A stretch of DNA of 37,123 nucleotides from Geitlerinema sp. BBD 1991-9 (GCA_001657325.1 LWRO01000042.1:1-37123), one strand, 5' to 3'; shown: positions 17,736 through 26,210, counted from the stretch's first letter. The notes: generated by a model from the letters alone, not told the origin. Numbers and translations are program-made.

Positions 17736-18638
17736 TCAATTAAACAGCAACGCAACACCCACCACAGCAGCCAACGCCCCCAATACCGCTCGTATCCCAA
17801 TTTTCTCACCGGCCCGGGCGGCAATTGGCAACACGAACAGGGGACTCGTCGCGCTGAGGGTTTGCGAGATGCCCGCTGGGGCAAATTTTAACGAGGTTTG
17901 TTGCAGCCAAATGGCCAGATAAGTTCCCACAAACGCGGCCAAGCCTAATGCTCCCCACAGTCGTGCTGAGGGAACGGGTTTCCAGGGCGTTTGTCGCGCT
18001 GCAGGAAGTATCCACATCCACAACAGAATCACGACTAAACCCGAGACGAGTCGCACGAACGCAGCACTCAAGGGACTGGCAACCGTGTCAGCTAAAGCAG
18101 CCCGCGACAGCACGGCACCTCCCGCTTGACAAAACGCTGACACGAAACCCCAAAGTAGGCCTTCTCCGATTTGCTGGCGCTCTGTTGGTATTTCGCTAAC
18201 ACGATCGCTAATCACCCAAGCTACACCCAGCAAAATCAGCGCGATTCCTATCCAAGCTCGTCCGGCGAGGCTTTCACTGAGAAACGCCACGGCTAAAACG
18301 GCAGCTAAGGGGGGTGCGAGGGTTTGGACGAGTAAGGTGCGGCGGGGGCCTAAGCGGTTGAGGGTGTTGAAAAACGCAGTGTCTCCTAAACCGATACCGA
18401 TGATGCCGCTCATCGACAGGAGGAACAACGATCGAGCGGGAATTTCTGGAATCCATGTTCCTTGAAGCCAGAAGGTGATGACGATGCCGGAAATCGATAT
18501 CACGCCTTTGATGAAATTGAGTTGCAACGGCGGCATTTGCGGGCCGATGCGACCGTAGATGACGGATGATAGCGTCCAACAGAAGGCGGCAGATAGGGCG
18601 GCGATTTCGCCTCGATAATCGGTAATCCAACTCAACAC
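17736..18638 (-). CDS. EamA/DMT-superfamily transporter
   Basis: 300 residues from GTG 18638, close to the family's usual length. About ten hydrophobic helices form two EamA repeats (first ALSAAFCWTLSSVIYGRIG, second GLLWGFVSAFCQAGGAVLSR), with family-typical short loops such as LNRLGPRRTLLVQTLAPPLAA. It moves small metabolites across the plasma membrane; the substrate is unknown. An upstream TTG at 18731 would add a Lys/His-rich tail and is the alternative start. The gene lies tail-to-tail with the GTPase gene. Confidence 0.87.
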   Translation of the reverse strand: MLSWITDYRGEIAALSAAFCWTLSSVIYGRIGPQMPPLQLNFIKGVISISGIVITFWLQGTWIPEIPARSLFLLSMSGIIGIGLGDTAFFNTLNRLGPRRTLLVQTLAPPLAAVLAVAFLSESLAGRAWIGIALILLGVAWVISDRVSEIPTERQQIGEGLLWGFVSAFCQAGGAVLSRAALADTVASPLSAAFVRLVSGLVVILLWMWILPAARQTPWKPVPSARLWGALGLAAFVGTYLAIWLQQTSLKFAPAGISQTLSATSPLFVLPIAARAGEKIGIRAVLGALAAVVGVALLFN

Positions 18639-18806
18639 GTCGGGCTTCGATCGAACGCAACGTTTTTTAGGGTAGCGAAATTTGGCAAACGGTGAAATTT
18701 TATGGTGTTTGTGAGAGAGTTGTTGTGTCAAAGTTCACCCATTTCGATCTCATCGTTTTTGGAAAATCGATTTTTACTCACACCATCCCCAGCAAGCTAT
18801 CGGAGT

Positions 18807-18836
18807 GATTAATTTTCGATCGATCGAAAATTAATC
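18807..18836. repeat. 30-bp perfect palindrome
   Basis: GATTAATTTTCGATC followed directly by its exact reverse complement, with CGATCGATCG at the centre. It lies about 170 bases upstream of the EamA start and 670 bases upstream of the pilin gene. It could be a dyad operator, a cruciform site or an element remnant. Confidence 0.85.
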
Positions 18837-18930
18837 GTGGCACTTGAAGACAAAATTGAATTGTCGGTCACGATCGAGCTTTAAAATAAAAGTAGGACGG
18901 CAATCTCAAATATCTGTTAGAATGTAAAGA

Positions 18931-19116
18931 GTGACATCGATCGATACAAAACTTAAACTCGATCGAGTCCACCAACCATCAAATGTTTGGATTGATGAAG
19001 ATTATTCTGACAAACAACGACACGCTGTCCGACTTCTGGCTCGAATAAGCGCCACACCCGAAATTCTTGCAAGCGACCGAAAGACGTTAGCGATTCTTAA
19101 ATTAAGTTTGACTTAA
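18931..19116 (+). CDS. Possible small hypothetical protein (61 residues)
   Basis: GTG start at 18931 and TAA at 19114-19116. The translation has balanced composition (for example NVWIDEDYSDKQRHAVRLLA) but no recognised family. It lies alone in the spacer before the pilin gene. No good ribosome binding site: AAAGA touches the GTG. Judged a weak candidate. Confidence 0.3.
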   Translation: MTSIDTKLKLDRVHQPSNVWIDEDYSDKQRHAVRLLARISATPEILASDRKTLAILKLSLT

Positions 19117-19480
19117 TTTAATCTTAACAAACAGTCATAACCTTTGAATATAAAGGGTTTTGGCGATCTTTAAAGTTGTGAAAGTGCATCCTGTGTCAGA
19201 ACGACCAAAAAATCCAGTCGCGATCTCAGAAATAAAGTTAGGTCTTCGATAAGTTCATTTTGTAGCATTGCCCAGCTGCGAACCGAATCACAACTTACGA
19301 GATCGACAGTCTAGATTTTTGGGAGCTAGGTTGAATTTCCCAAATCTAGCGTTTACAAAACTGATTTTAACAGTAAGTCTAGCCCCTGAATGGGATGCAC
19401 TACAACAAGGACAGATCCTCAGTAAAACGTTTTTCGGATAAAGCGCTCGAGGATTTCAACTAACGAATTTAGAAAGAGAG
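19117..19480. other. Leader/promoter region of the pilin gene
   Basis: No gene seen. The first part is AT-rich with repeated TTAATTTAATCTTAA-like words. AGAAAGAGAG just before the pilin ATG is a good ribosome binding site. A long untranslated leader is possible, but no promoter could be fixed by eye. Confidence 0.4.
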
Positions 19481-19990
19481 ATGAACATTTCCAGACTTGC
19501 AAGCAACGAAAGTTCTCGTTCTGATTCTGGCTTCACACTCACCGAACTGCTCGTAACGATCGTTATCATTGGCATTCTGGCTTCAATCACCTTGCCTTCT
19601 ATGATGAAATGGGTCTCAAAAGCGAAAGAAGCCGAATCGGTTCAAAATATTGGAGCGGTAACGCGCGCCCAACTCGCACGCCGTCACGAATATTCCACGT
19701 TTACCGATAGCTTAGAAGTACTCGAAGTGGGACTTTCGAGCGAAACGTCGTACTACACCTATCAGATAACGATCGACGATCCCAATCGTGCTGTGACCCA
19801 TCAAGCGCTGCCCAAACTGCCCGAACTGCGAGCTGCTATCGGTGCAATCAGCGTTTCAAACGGTGTCGCCTCAATGCAACTGTGTCAAGCTGAAGAACCC
19901 GTCATATCCAGCGGCGTAACTGGCGCAGAATCAGCGGTGTTTTCTCCAGGGAATCCTCCTGAATGTCCCCCTGGATATCAACCGTTGTAA
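19481..19990 (+). CDS. Type IV pilin-like protein
   Basis: 169 residues. Short leader with prepilin peptidase site SDSG/FTLTE (cleavage after Gly17; Glu at mature position 5), then the hydrophobic helix LLVTIVIIGILASITLPSMM and an AKEAESVQNIGAVTRAQ stretch typical of cyanobacterial PilA or minor pilins. The C-terminal globular part has two Cys (CQAEEP and PECPPG) that may form the D-region disulfide loop. It would be assembled into a pilus or pseudopilus after processing by PilD. A pilus-type ATPase gene follows 105 bases downstream. Whether it is a major or minor pilin cannot be told. Confidence 0.92.
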   Translation: MNISRLASNESSRSDSGFTLTELLVTIVIIGILASITLPSMMKWVSKAKEAESVQNIGAVTRAQLARRHEYSTFTDSLEVLEVGLSSETSYYTYQITIDDPNRAVTHQALPKLPELRAAIGAISVSNGVASMQLCQAEEPVISSGVTGAESAVFSPGNPPECPPGYQPL

Positions 19991-20095
19991 GTTCGCTCTG
20001 CGGATGGGGAAATCGGGAGCAAGTTCGATTCTCGATTTTCCCAACCCAGCAGCGCGAAAAAACGACCCACACTTGCGGATTGGCCCGTTGAAACC

Positions 20096-21337
20096 ATGTC
20101 TGCTCTCGCTTTACCGCCTCGTCCGGGTGCTAACAAACGATCTCGATCGCGTCGATCGCGCACAGCTGCCCTCCCCATTCTCAAGCGATTGGTGACTCGA
20201 GCTTTGCAATATCGCACGAGCGACATTCACCTCGAACCCTGTCCCGAGGGCTTGCGCGTCCGCTATCGCATCGATGGCATCCTGCGTCACGTCGAAACCC
20301 TACCGTCCGAACTCCGCCAACGTGCAATCGTGGCACTCAAAGCCGTCTCGAATCTCGACATTACCGAACACCGACGGCCGCAAGACGGTCGTATTGGTGG
20401 TTCAGAGGGTCGATCGTTATTGCACAACCTCGATTTGCGCGTGAGCACTTTACCGTGTTTGGGGGGTGAAAAAGCAGTGATTCGCCTGCTTCCGCGCAAT
20501 AATCCCTTTTCCAGTCTCGATACCTTAGGATTTCCCGATCGATCCCTTCAAATATACCGACGCTGGCTCCGACAACCCCAAGGTCTAATCGTAATTGCCG
20601 GGCCCACAGGCTCTGGGAAAAGCAGTACGCTGTACACCAGCTTGCAAAGTCTCCCCACCCATGAAGTCAACGTCGTCACGATCGAAGATCCCATCGAATA
20701 CGTTTCGCCGAACATGACCCAAATGCAGGTCAATCCTCAAATCGGCGTGACGTTTGCCTCGGGTTTACGATCGATCTTGCGTCAAGACCCCGATATCATC
20801 ATGGTGGGAGAGGTACGAGATCGAGAAACGGCACAAATCGTCGTGCAAGCAGCACTGACCGGCCACCTAGTTTTCACGACGGTTCACACCCGCGATACTG
20901 TTTCTGCGATCTCCCGCTTGATGGAACTCGGGGCAGATGTTGGCTTACTCGGAGACTTGCTTCTCGGTGTCGTTTCTCAGCGTCTCGTGCGTCGCGTTTG
21001 TCCCCATTGTGCGACTTTTTCACCCCCCACTGATGCTGATTTGCAAGAGCTGGAGTTACCCCGAGACGGTGTAAATCCCGAAGCTTGGCGCAGGGGGCGA
21101 GGTTGTCCGAAATGTTTTGAATCGGGTTATTTGGGACGAGAAGCGTTGGTAGAACTGTTAGATTTCGATCGCGATCTCAGAGGAATGGTGCGCCGTGGCG
21201 ATGTCGATGGACTGCGTTGTCACTTAGACGATACTGAGTTTTATTCGTTCGATCGAGCAGCCCTCGACAAACTGACTCAAGGCGTTACGACATTACCAGA
21301 AATTCGGCGCGTGCTCCCTCGCCTTTCTGACACTTGA
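20096..21337 (+). CDS. Short PilB/GspE-family type IV pilus or secretion ATPase
   Basis: 413 residues, against roughly 570-680 for full-length PilB/GspE. It keeps the N2 domain (TSDIHLEP, RYRIDGIL), Walker A GPTGSGKSST, Asp box VTIEDPIEY, Walker B IIMVGEVRD, His box TGHLVFTTVHT and the tetra-Cys metal site (CPHC and CPKC, 30-odd residues apart) that marks the PilB/GspE branch rather than PilT. The N-terminal MshEN/T2SSE_N domain, which contacts the inner-membrane partner or c-di-GMP in many relatives, is missing. Start ATG 20096 lacks a clear ribosome binding site. With the pilin it forms a two-gene unit without a platform protein; it may serve pilins encoded elsewhere. Confidence 0.92.
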   Translation: MSALALPPRPGANKRSRSRRSRTAALPILKRLVTRALQYRTSDIHLEPCPEGLRVRYRIDGILRHVETLPSELRQRAIVALKAVSNLDITEHRRPQDGRIGGSEGRSLLHNLDLRVSTLPCLGGEKAVIRLLPRNNPFSSLDTLGFPDRSLQIYRRWLRQPQGLIVIAGPTGSGKSSTLYTSLQSLPTHEVNVVTIEDPIEYVSPNMTQMQVNPQIGVTFASGLRSILRQDPDIIMVGEVRDRETAQIVVQAALTGHLVFTTVHTRDTVSAISRLMELGADVGLLGDLLLGVVSQRLVRRVCPHCATFSPPTDADLQELELPRDGVNPEAWRRGRGCPKCFESGYLGREALVELLDFDRDLRGMVRRGDVDGLRCHLDDTEFYSFDRAALDKLTQGVTTLPEIRRVLPRLSDT

Positions 21338-21382
21338 CAATGTCTAACCTTTCTTACTTACTTCAGATCGATAGAAAGGGAG

Positions 21383-21457
21383 GGGTCTGTTGGAGTTAGT
21401 GCGATCGCGAAGCGTCTCGGAACGAGAATCGCGCAGAGTTGATGAAATTCCGAAACC
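21383..21457. repeat. Second copy of the 13135 repeat family (partial)
   Basis: Shares the 19 bases GGGTCTGTTGGAGTTAGTG (21383-21401) and, after a different and longer middle, 25 bases starting GCAGAGTT (21433-21457) with the element at 13135-13185, one mismatch. It lacks the right-hand inverted repeat and stops at the end of the minus-strand membrane gene. Confidence 0.8.
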
Positions 21458-21465
21458 GAACGAAT

Positions 21466-22707
21466 TTACGATTTACGATTTGTGGCAGACGATCGAGATC
21501 GATCGATCAACTTCGTCGCGATCGTCACTTTGGCTTCTAATACCTCGGGGGATGGAGGTGACTCTTTAACACTGTGAAGAATATCCATCGCCATCCCCAC
21601 ATCGTTAATTCGCTCCAACGCTTCTGAATAACGCACCGCTTGCTGATTCGTCATGCGATAAATAATCATAAACGTTGCACCGATAAAATTCGTGATAATT
21701 CCTGCGATGACACCAATAAATCCGACTGAGTTTCGATCGATCTTCCGAACGTCATCTAGGGTTTTAGAGAGATCGATCGTTGTTTCGGGAGGTGTCGTTG
21801 TCGTGGGGGCTTCACTCGTGGGAATTCCTGACGGTGAAATGGAAACACTTCTTTGAGACGACGTCGATTGAGTTCCTACATCTTGGAGTAGCCCCAATCC
21901 CAAAGAGAGGAGAATGACTACAAAACTGAGTACCATCACAGTGACGCTCACATGAAAGATGATTTGACTTTCGCTGAGATTGCGTTGGTAGTATTTTTCT
22001 AAATTGGCGTTTGCAATATTCCAAGTATAGTTTTTAACTTTTTTTTGAGCTTCTTCAAATCTATCTTCTGCTTTTTTAATCCGTTGATTTTGTTCGTGCG
22101 TCCAGCGTTCGATCGGGAAATACGACAAACCAACTGCCAAATCGATCGCGATTAAGATCGAGCAAAATATAAAAAATGCCTGAATCGAAGTCAAACGATT
22201 TTCTGCTTCGTCTAATTGCTTGCGATCGTCCTGTGAACTTTCCTCCAATCGGTCTGAATTTAAGTGTTTGACGAATAGATTGACGTAGTCAGCTGTCGGC
22301 TTTTCCCAAATTTCATTAGGAAATTCTGGCAAAATCTCTTTCACGACACTGCGATTGTTTTTTAAAAAAGTCACCAGGATTGGAAATGTTTCATTGCGAA
22401 TATCATATTGAATATTTTGGAAATTACTCAATTCAGACTCAATATTTTTTCGCTGTGGATCGTCCGCATCAAGCTTTTCTAATTCTCGTTGTTTTTCCTG
22501 AATGTGATACCCGGCAATTTGCCAATCTTTCCAACCGTGATGGAGGGCAAGCATTTTTTGCTGAACTTCCATACGATTCGTCAGCGTTTTGCGCTCGGTT
22601 TCAATTCCCGGTCGTAGATAACCGCAGATAAAGATGCCCGCACCTGATGCTAAAAAAACAATCGACCAAATCGTCCAAAACCATGAATTTAAAGCCTTGT
22701 CTTTCAC
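21466..22707 (-). CDS. Four-TM membrane protein with coiled coil (resembles cyanobacterial TRADD-N-associated type)
   Basis: About 413 residues. TM1 near the N-terminus (FWTIWSIVFLASGAGIFICG), a charged coiled-coil region, TM2 (AFFIFCSILIAIDLAVGL, about 173-195), TM3 (VMVLSFVVILLSLGLGLL, about 250-272), a Ser/Thr/Pro-rich loop, then TM4 in FIGVIAGIITNFIGATFMII followed by YRMTNQQAVRYSEALERIND and VGMAMDIL. That last block recalls the cyanobacterial TRADD-N-associated two-TM module, recognised from memory only. The GTG at 22707 is preferred because GGAG lies 8 bases upstream; a GTG at 22725 adds six residues. Function unknown; a membrane signalling or effector-anchor role is inference. Confidence 0.72.
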   Translation of the reverse strand: MKDKALNSWFWTIWSIVFLASGAGIFICGYLRPGIETERKTLTNRMEVQQKMLALHHGWKDWQIAGYHIQEKQRELEKLDADDPQRKNIESELSNFQNIQYDIRNETFPILVTFLKNNRSVVKEILPEFPNEIWEKPTADYVNLFVKHLNSDRLEESSQDDRKQLDEAENRLTSIQAFFIFCSILIAIDLAVGLSYFPIERWTHEQNQRIKKAEDRFEEAQKKVKNYTWNIANANLEKYYQRNLSESQIIFHVSVTVMVLSFVVILLSLGLGLLQDVGTQSTSSQRSVSISPSGIPTSEAPTTTTPPETTIDLSKTLDDVRKIDRNSVGFIGVIAGIITNFIGATFMIIYRMTNQQAVRYSEALERINDVGMAMDILHSVKESPPSPEVLEAKVTIATKLIDRSRSSATNRKS

Positions 22708-22858
22708 TTCACTATCTCCATTCACGAAGCAATTATGTTTATAAATTATTACTTGAAATAAAAACGTGTATATCTTTTCTAGAAAATAATATGAAACGGT
22801 TTGAGTTTTTGAGGAATCTTAAAATAGTCAAAATTATTCCGGTGCTTGACCTCGATTC

Positions 22859-23413
22859 TTAGACTTCAACCAACATTTTGATTTGAATTTTAACGTCGGG
22901 AAAGGCAATCGGTGAAACTTCACCTTCAGTCAACGTCATTTTTGAACCGTACTCTCCATCTCGAGGATTCTGAAAAATGATGAGTTCTCGGCGTTGTAGG
23001 TTGACCAACCAATACTCAAAAATTTCGACTTCAGCATAGAGGCGACATTTAACTATTGAATCTTTTTCAAGACTTGAATTTGCGTATTCAATCAGCCAGA
23101 AAATATTTTCAGGGTAAGGATGATGGCTGAGATATTCTCGTCCGAGGCGTTGGACGATGGCGAGATCGGGTTCGGGTTCAGAATGATTCGGAAGTGTGAT
23201 GGGTTTCGCTTGACGAACGAACGCTCGATTTTCGAGTAAACGTGTGAGATAGTCACCAGCTTCTGCGCTGAAGTAAGCATGAGGCTCACCTTCTGGGGAC
23301 CTTTCAACAATTTCTCCATATGGCAATTCGACGTGTCGATCGTCGAGTAAACCGATCTCAACCATCCGATGATAGTCATCGAGCGTCCATTTTGCGATCG
23401 AGAGGGTTGTCAT
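22859..23413 (-). CDS. Uma2 family (DUF820) putative restriction-type endonuclease
   Basis: 184 residues, standard for the family. N-terminal WTLDDYHRMVEIGLLDDRHVEL with the GEIVERSPEGEPHA motif, a PEPDLAIV strand carrying the first metal-binding Asp, then IEYANSSLEKD and K with YAEVEIFEYWLV, which match the PD-(D/E)XK core. These genes occur in dozens of copies in cyanobacterial genomes and some neighbour mobile elements; biological roles are mostly undetermined. Here it stands alone between a membrane protein and moeB. Confidence 0.9.
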   Translation of the reverse strand: MTTLSIAKWTLDDYHRMVEIGLLDDRHVELPYGEIVERSPEGEPHAYFSAEAGDYLTRLLENRAFVRQAKPITLPNHSEPEPDLAIVQRLGREYLSHHPYPENIFWLIEYANSSLEKDSIVKCRLYAEVEIFEYWLVNLQRRELIIFQNPRDGEYGSKMTLTEGEVSPIAFPDVKIQIKMLVEV

Positions 23414-23557
23414 GACACCAGGCCCGCTTCAACCAACTATTTCCAAGATAACAGTTCGACGTTGTCAGAGAATCGATAGGACTCCGTCCCACTTCGCGAA
23501 GCCCAAAAAATTCCCCTCTCCTCGTCGGAGAAGGGATAGAAGGTCGTTTTTCCAGGT

Positions 23558-24730
23558 TTAGTACATTGGAACTGACGAATCGATCTCTTGACTCCAGGCG
23601 TTAATCCCGCCTTTGAGGTTCGTTCCATCAATCCCCGATTCTTTCAAAATCGATAACGCTCTCGCCGAACGTCCGCCCATTTTGCAATGAGCAATTAACT
23701 GACGACCGTTTGCCATTGCTTTAATTTTCTCAACACCTCGACCGTTTTCGATCTCAGAGAGTGGAATTAAAGTCGCGCCGTCAATTTTAGCGATTTCGTA
23801 CTCGTTCGGATTGCGGACGTCTACCAAAACAAAATCGTCCACACCGCGATCGATTAACTGCTTGAGTTCCGAAACCGTCATTTCAGACAGATATTTTCGC
23901 TGCTGTTCCTCCTGAGCTTTCGCTTGAGGAATTCCGCAAAACTGTTCGTAATCGATTAACTTTTCAATGACCGGACGCTCGGGATTCGGGCGCAATTTCA
24001 ACTCCCGGAATGTCATATCGAGCGAATTGTATAGCAGTAAACGACCGTTGAGTGTCGTTCCTCGTCCTAAAACAATTTTGATCGTTTCCGTGGCTTGAAT
24101 GACACCAATAATGCCAGGAAGAATTCCCAACACGCCACCTTCAGCACAAGACGGAACCATCCCCGGCGGTGGGGGTTCGGGATACAAATCGCGATAGTTG
24201 GGGCCGCCTTCGTAGTTAAAGACTGTCGCTTGACCTTCAAAGCGGAAAATCGACCCGTAGACGTTTGGCTTGTTCAGCAAAACGCAAGCGTCGTTGACGA
24301 GATAGCGTGTCGGGAAGTTATCCGTGCCATCTACGACGATATCGTAAGGTTCGATAATTTTAAGGGCGTTTTCTGAAGACAGCCGCGTTTCGTACAGGTG
24401 AACTTCACAGGCGGGATTAATTTCGTGAATCCGATGTTTCGCCGATTCGATTTTCGGCTTGCTAACCCAGGACGTTCCGTGAATGACTTGACGTTGAAGG
24501 TTCGATCGATCGACCACGTCAAAATCAACAATTCCGAGTGTTCCGATGCCAGCAGCAGCGAGGTACAGCAAGAGCGGCGAACCGAGTCCTCCCGTGCCGA
24601 TGCACAACACTTTAGCCGCTTTGAGGCGCTTTTGTCCTTCTAATCCTACTTCGGGCAGGATAAGGTGACGCGAGTAACGTTCGTACTCTTCTGGGGTGAG
24701 TTGGATTTGCTCTAGGTTTGGGTTGAGCAT
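23558..24730 (-). CDS. moeB: MoeB-type adenylyltransferase fused to a rhodanese domain (MoeBR/MOCS3-like)
   Basis: 390 residues. The E1-like domain (1-270) has YSRHLILPEVGLEGQKRL, the nucleotide loop GTGGLGSP, DFDVVDRSNLQRQ, and the Cys of PSCAEGGVLG. The rhodanese domain (about 285-390) has VDVRNPNEYEIAKIDGA and the active-site loop HCKMGGRS. It would adenylate the C-terminal Gly of a sulfur-carrier protein (MoaD or ThiS type) and supply sulfur as persulfide, for molybdopterin, thiamine or tRNA thiolation. Both CxxC zinc pairs of E. coli MoeB and human MOCS3 are replaced (GPNYRDLYP; RPNPERPV). The peptidase gene 130 bases upstream on the same strand supports a carrier-processing context. Confidence 0.95.
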   Translation of the reverse strand: MLNPNLEQIQLTPEEYERYSRHLILPEVGLEGQKRLKAAKVLCIGTGGLGSPLLLYLAAAGIGTLGIVDFDVVDRSNLQRQVIHGTSWVSKPKIESAKHRIHEINPACEVHLYETRLSSENALKIIEPYDIVVDGTDNFPTRYLVNDACVLLNKPNVYGSIFRFEGQATVFNYEGGPNYRDLYPEPPPPGMVPSCAEGGVLGILPGIIGVIQATETIKIVLGRGTTLNGRLLLYNSLDMTFRELKLRPNPERPVIEKLIDYEQFCGIPQAKAQEEQQRKYLSEMTVSELKQLIDRGVDDFVLVDVRNPNEYEIAKIDGATLIPLSEIENGRGVEKIKAMANGRQLIAHCKMGGRSARALSILKESGIDGTNLKGGINAWSQEIDSSVPMY

Positions 24731-24860
24731 GGCAGTCTATTTAGAGGCGTAGGTGAGAAATCGCGACCCACGATCGAGCCGTGACGAGATGTCTCAAATT
24801 GATGTCTCAAGTTAATATCCTAGCGAAAGGTTTTACAGGCGGTACGATCCCTCATCAGTT

Positions 24861-25364
24861 TTACGTCTGGGGAGTTGTATCGAGATCGCCGATTTCGATT
24901 TCGCCAGCGTTGCGAAGCACTATCGATTCCGGTTGAAATTGGTGGTTTTCGTCGAGTTGCCAAGACCGACACTCGATCGACTGTCCCTCGCAAACGGAAA
25001 TAATAAGATAAGAATAGTGCGACCAAGCCCAAGCTCGATCGACATCTGAGGGAACGGCGGGGTGGTCGGGGTGTGAGTGGTAAATCCCGAGAATTTGCCA
25101 ACCTCGATCTCGACTGGTTTTCTGAGCGGCTAACATCACCTCTGGGGCGATCGTATAGCGGCGTTCGGCCGTCTCAAGATTGGCATCGGCGTTAAACTCG
25201 ATCGCAGTTTCGTCGTTCCAGGCGTTTTCCGTTTCCCAAATTTCGAGGATTTGCTTATCTTCTCCTACCGTGCAACCGAGCATTAACCCACAGCACTCGT
25301 TGGGATAAACCCGTTCGGCGTGAGCTTCAATTTGCTGGAGATGTTGAGCGTGCAGATACAGCAC
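24861..25364 (-). CDS. JAMM/M67 family metallopeptidase (Mov34/MPN)
   Basis: 167 residues from GTG 25364 (MLYLHAQHLQQIEAHAERVY). The catalytic Glu is in PNECCG (residue 23), and the metal motif HSHPDHPAVPSDVD (about 92-105) has the full HxHPxxxxxPSxxD set. Bacterial relatives such as Mec+ remove amino acids or extensions from the C-terminus of ubiquitin-like sulfur carriers. Placement just before moeB-rhodanese supports that role here. A longer frame to 25511 runs back into the preceding gene and is not credible. It starts 31 bases after the peptidoglycan-binding gene's stop, so the two may share a transcript. Confidence 0.88.
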   Translation of the reverse strand: MLYLHAQHLQQIEAHAERVYPNECCGLMLGCTVGEDKQILEIWETENAWNDETAIEFNADANLETAERRYTIAPEVMLAAQKTSRDRGWQILGIYHSHPDHPAVPSDVDRAWAWSHYSYLIISVCEGQSIECRSWQLDENHQFQPESIVLRNAGEIEIGDLDTTPQT

Positions 25365-25395
25365 AATGTCGATAAGAGATCGAGTAACGTCAGAG

Positions 25396-26118
25396 TTAAT
25401 AGCCGAACAAAGCGTTCCAAGTATCCGGGCCGACGACACCATCGACCTCAAGTCCATAATTGTACTGAGCCGCTCCGACTGCGTCAGCTGTGTCCGAGCC
25501 GAAAACGCCATCGATCGAACCTTGGTAAAAGCCCAAATCTTGTAAAAGCAGTTGCAGTTCCACCACGGCCGATCCTTCCATTCCCTCGTAAAGTACTGGG
25601 AGTTCTACCGTTGAAGCAACTGCGGGTTGGGGTGCTACAACCGTTGGTGTAGCCGTATAAGGCATTGGTGTCGGAACAGCGGTGGTCGCCGTTGGTGTCG
25701 GACAAACGCAGGTGGTACCACTGCTATAGACCGGTGTGGCGAGTCCGCCGGCTTGCATGGGGGGAAAGAGGCGGTTCCAAGTATCGATGCCAGCGATACC
25801 GTCAGCGGAAAGTCCCGTGGCTTGCTGGAACTGAGCCACTGCCGTTGCCGTTTCTTCATCGTAAACGCCATCGACCGCGCCAGCATAATAGCCCATGAGT
25901 TTGAGAACCCCTTGCAGTTCCAACGCCGCTGGACTTTGACTCCCGACGCGCAACGTCGGACGTAGCGTATTGGCGTTCGGCAGCGTTTGGGCAAGTTTTG
26001 GGTTTTCCTCGAGGGTTTGAGGAACAGCACGAACGGCATCGATCGATCCCACTACGATCCCGATCGAAATGGCGAAACTACCTGCACCCAGGCAGGTTTT
26101 CGAGACCCGTTTCCACAT
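25396..26118 (-). CDS. Exported protein with two peptidoglycan-binding domains
   Basis: 240 residues from ATG 26118, preceded by GGGAG 9 bases upstream. N-terminal signal peptide (WKRVSKTCLGAGSFAISIGIV to about residue 30), then PG_binding_1 repeat one (ALELQGVLKLMGYYAGAVDG, FQQATGLSADGIAGIDTW), a Pro/Thr-rich linker with CVCPTP, and repeat two (VVELQLLLQDLGFYQGSIDG, GLEVDGVVGPDTWNALF). No catalytic domain follows, so it probably binds cell wall without cutting it. The upstream in-frame extension to 26229 lacks a signal-like start and was rejected. Divergent from homoserine dehydrogenase. Confidence 0.9.
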   Translation of the reverse strand: MWKRVSKTCLGAGSFAISIGIVVGSIDAVRAVPQTLEENPKLAQTLPNANTLRPTLRVGSQSPAALELQGVLKLMGYYAGAVDGVYDEETATAVAQFQQATGLSADGIAGIDTWNRLFPPMQAGGLATPVYSSGTTCVCPTPTATTAVPTPMPYTATPTVVAPQPAVASTVELPVLYEGMEGSAVVELQLLLQDLGFYQGSIDGVFGSDTADAVGAAQYNYGLEVDGVVGPDTWNALFGY

Positions 26119-26182
26119 CGCGCTCAACTCCCAACAAATCCATCGCGCTTTAATTTTGACACAGGATTTGTCGGATATCTCA

Positions 26183-26210
26183 ACCGTTCGATCGAACGGT
26201 TCGATCGAAC
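26183..26210. promoter_or_regulatory. Tandem palindromes in the divergent promoter region
   Basis: GTTCGATCGAAC occurs twice (26186-26197 and 26199-26210) at a 13-base period; the first is part of an 18-bp perfect palindrome (26183-26200). It lies between two divergent genes, where a double operator would be expected. The genome's richness in CGATCG words makes chance more likely than usual. Confidence 0.35.
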
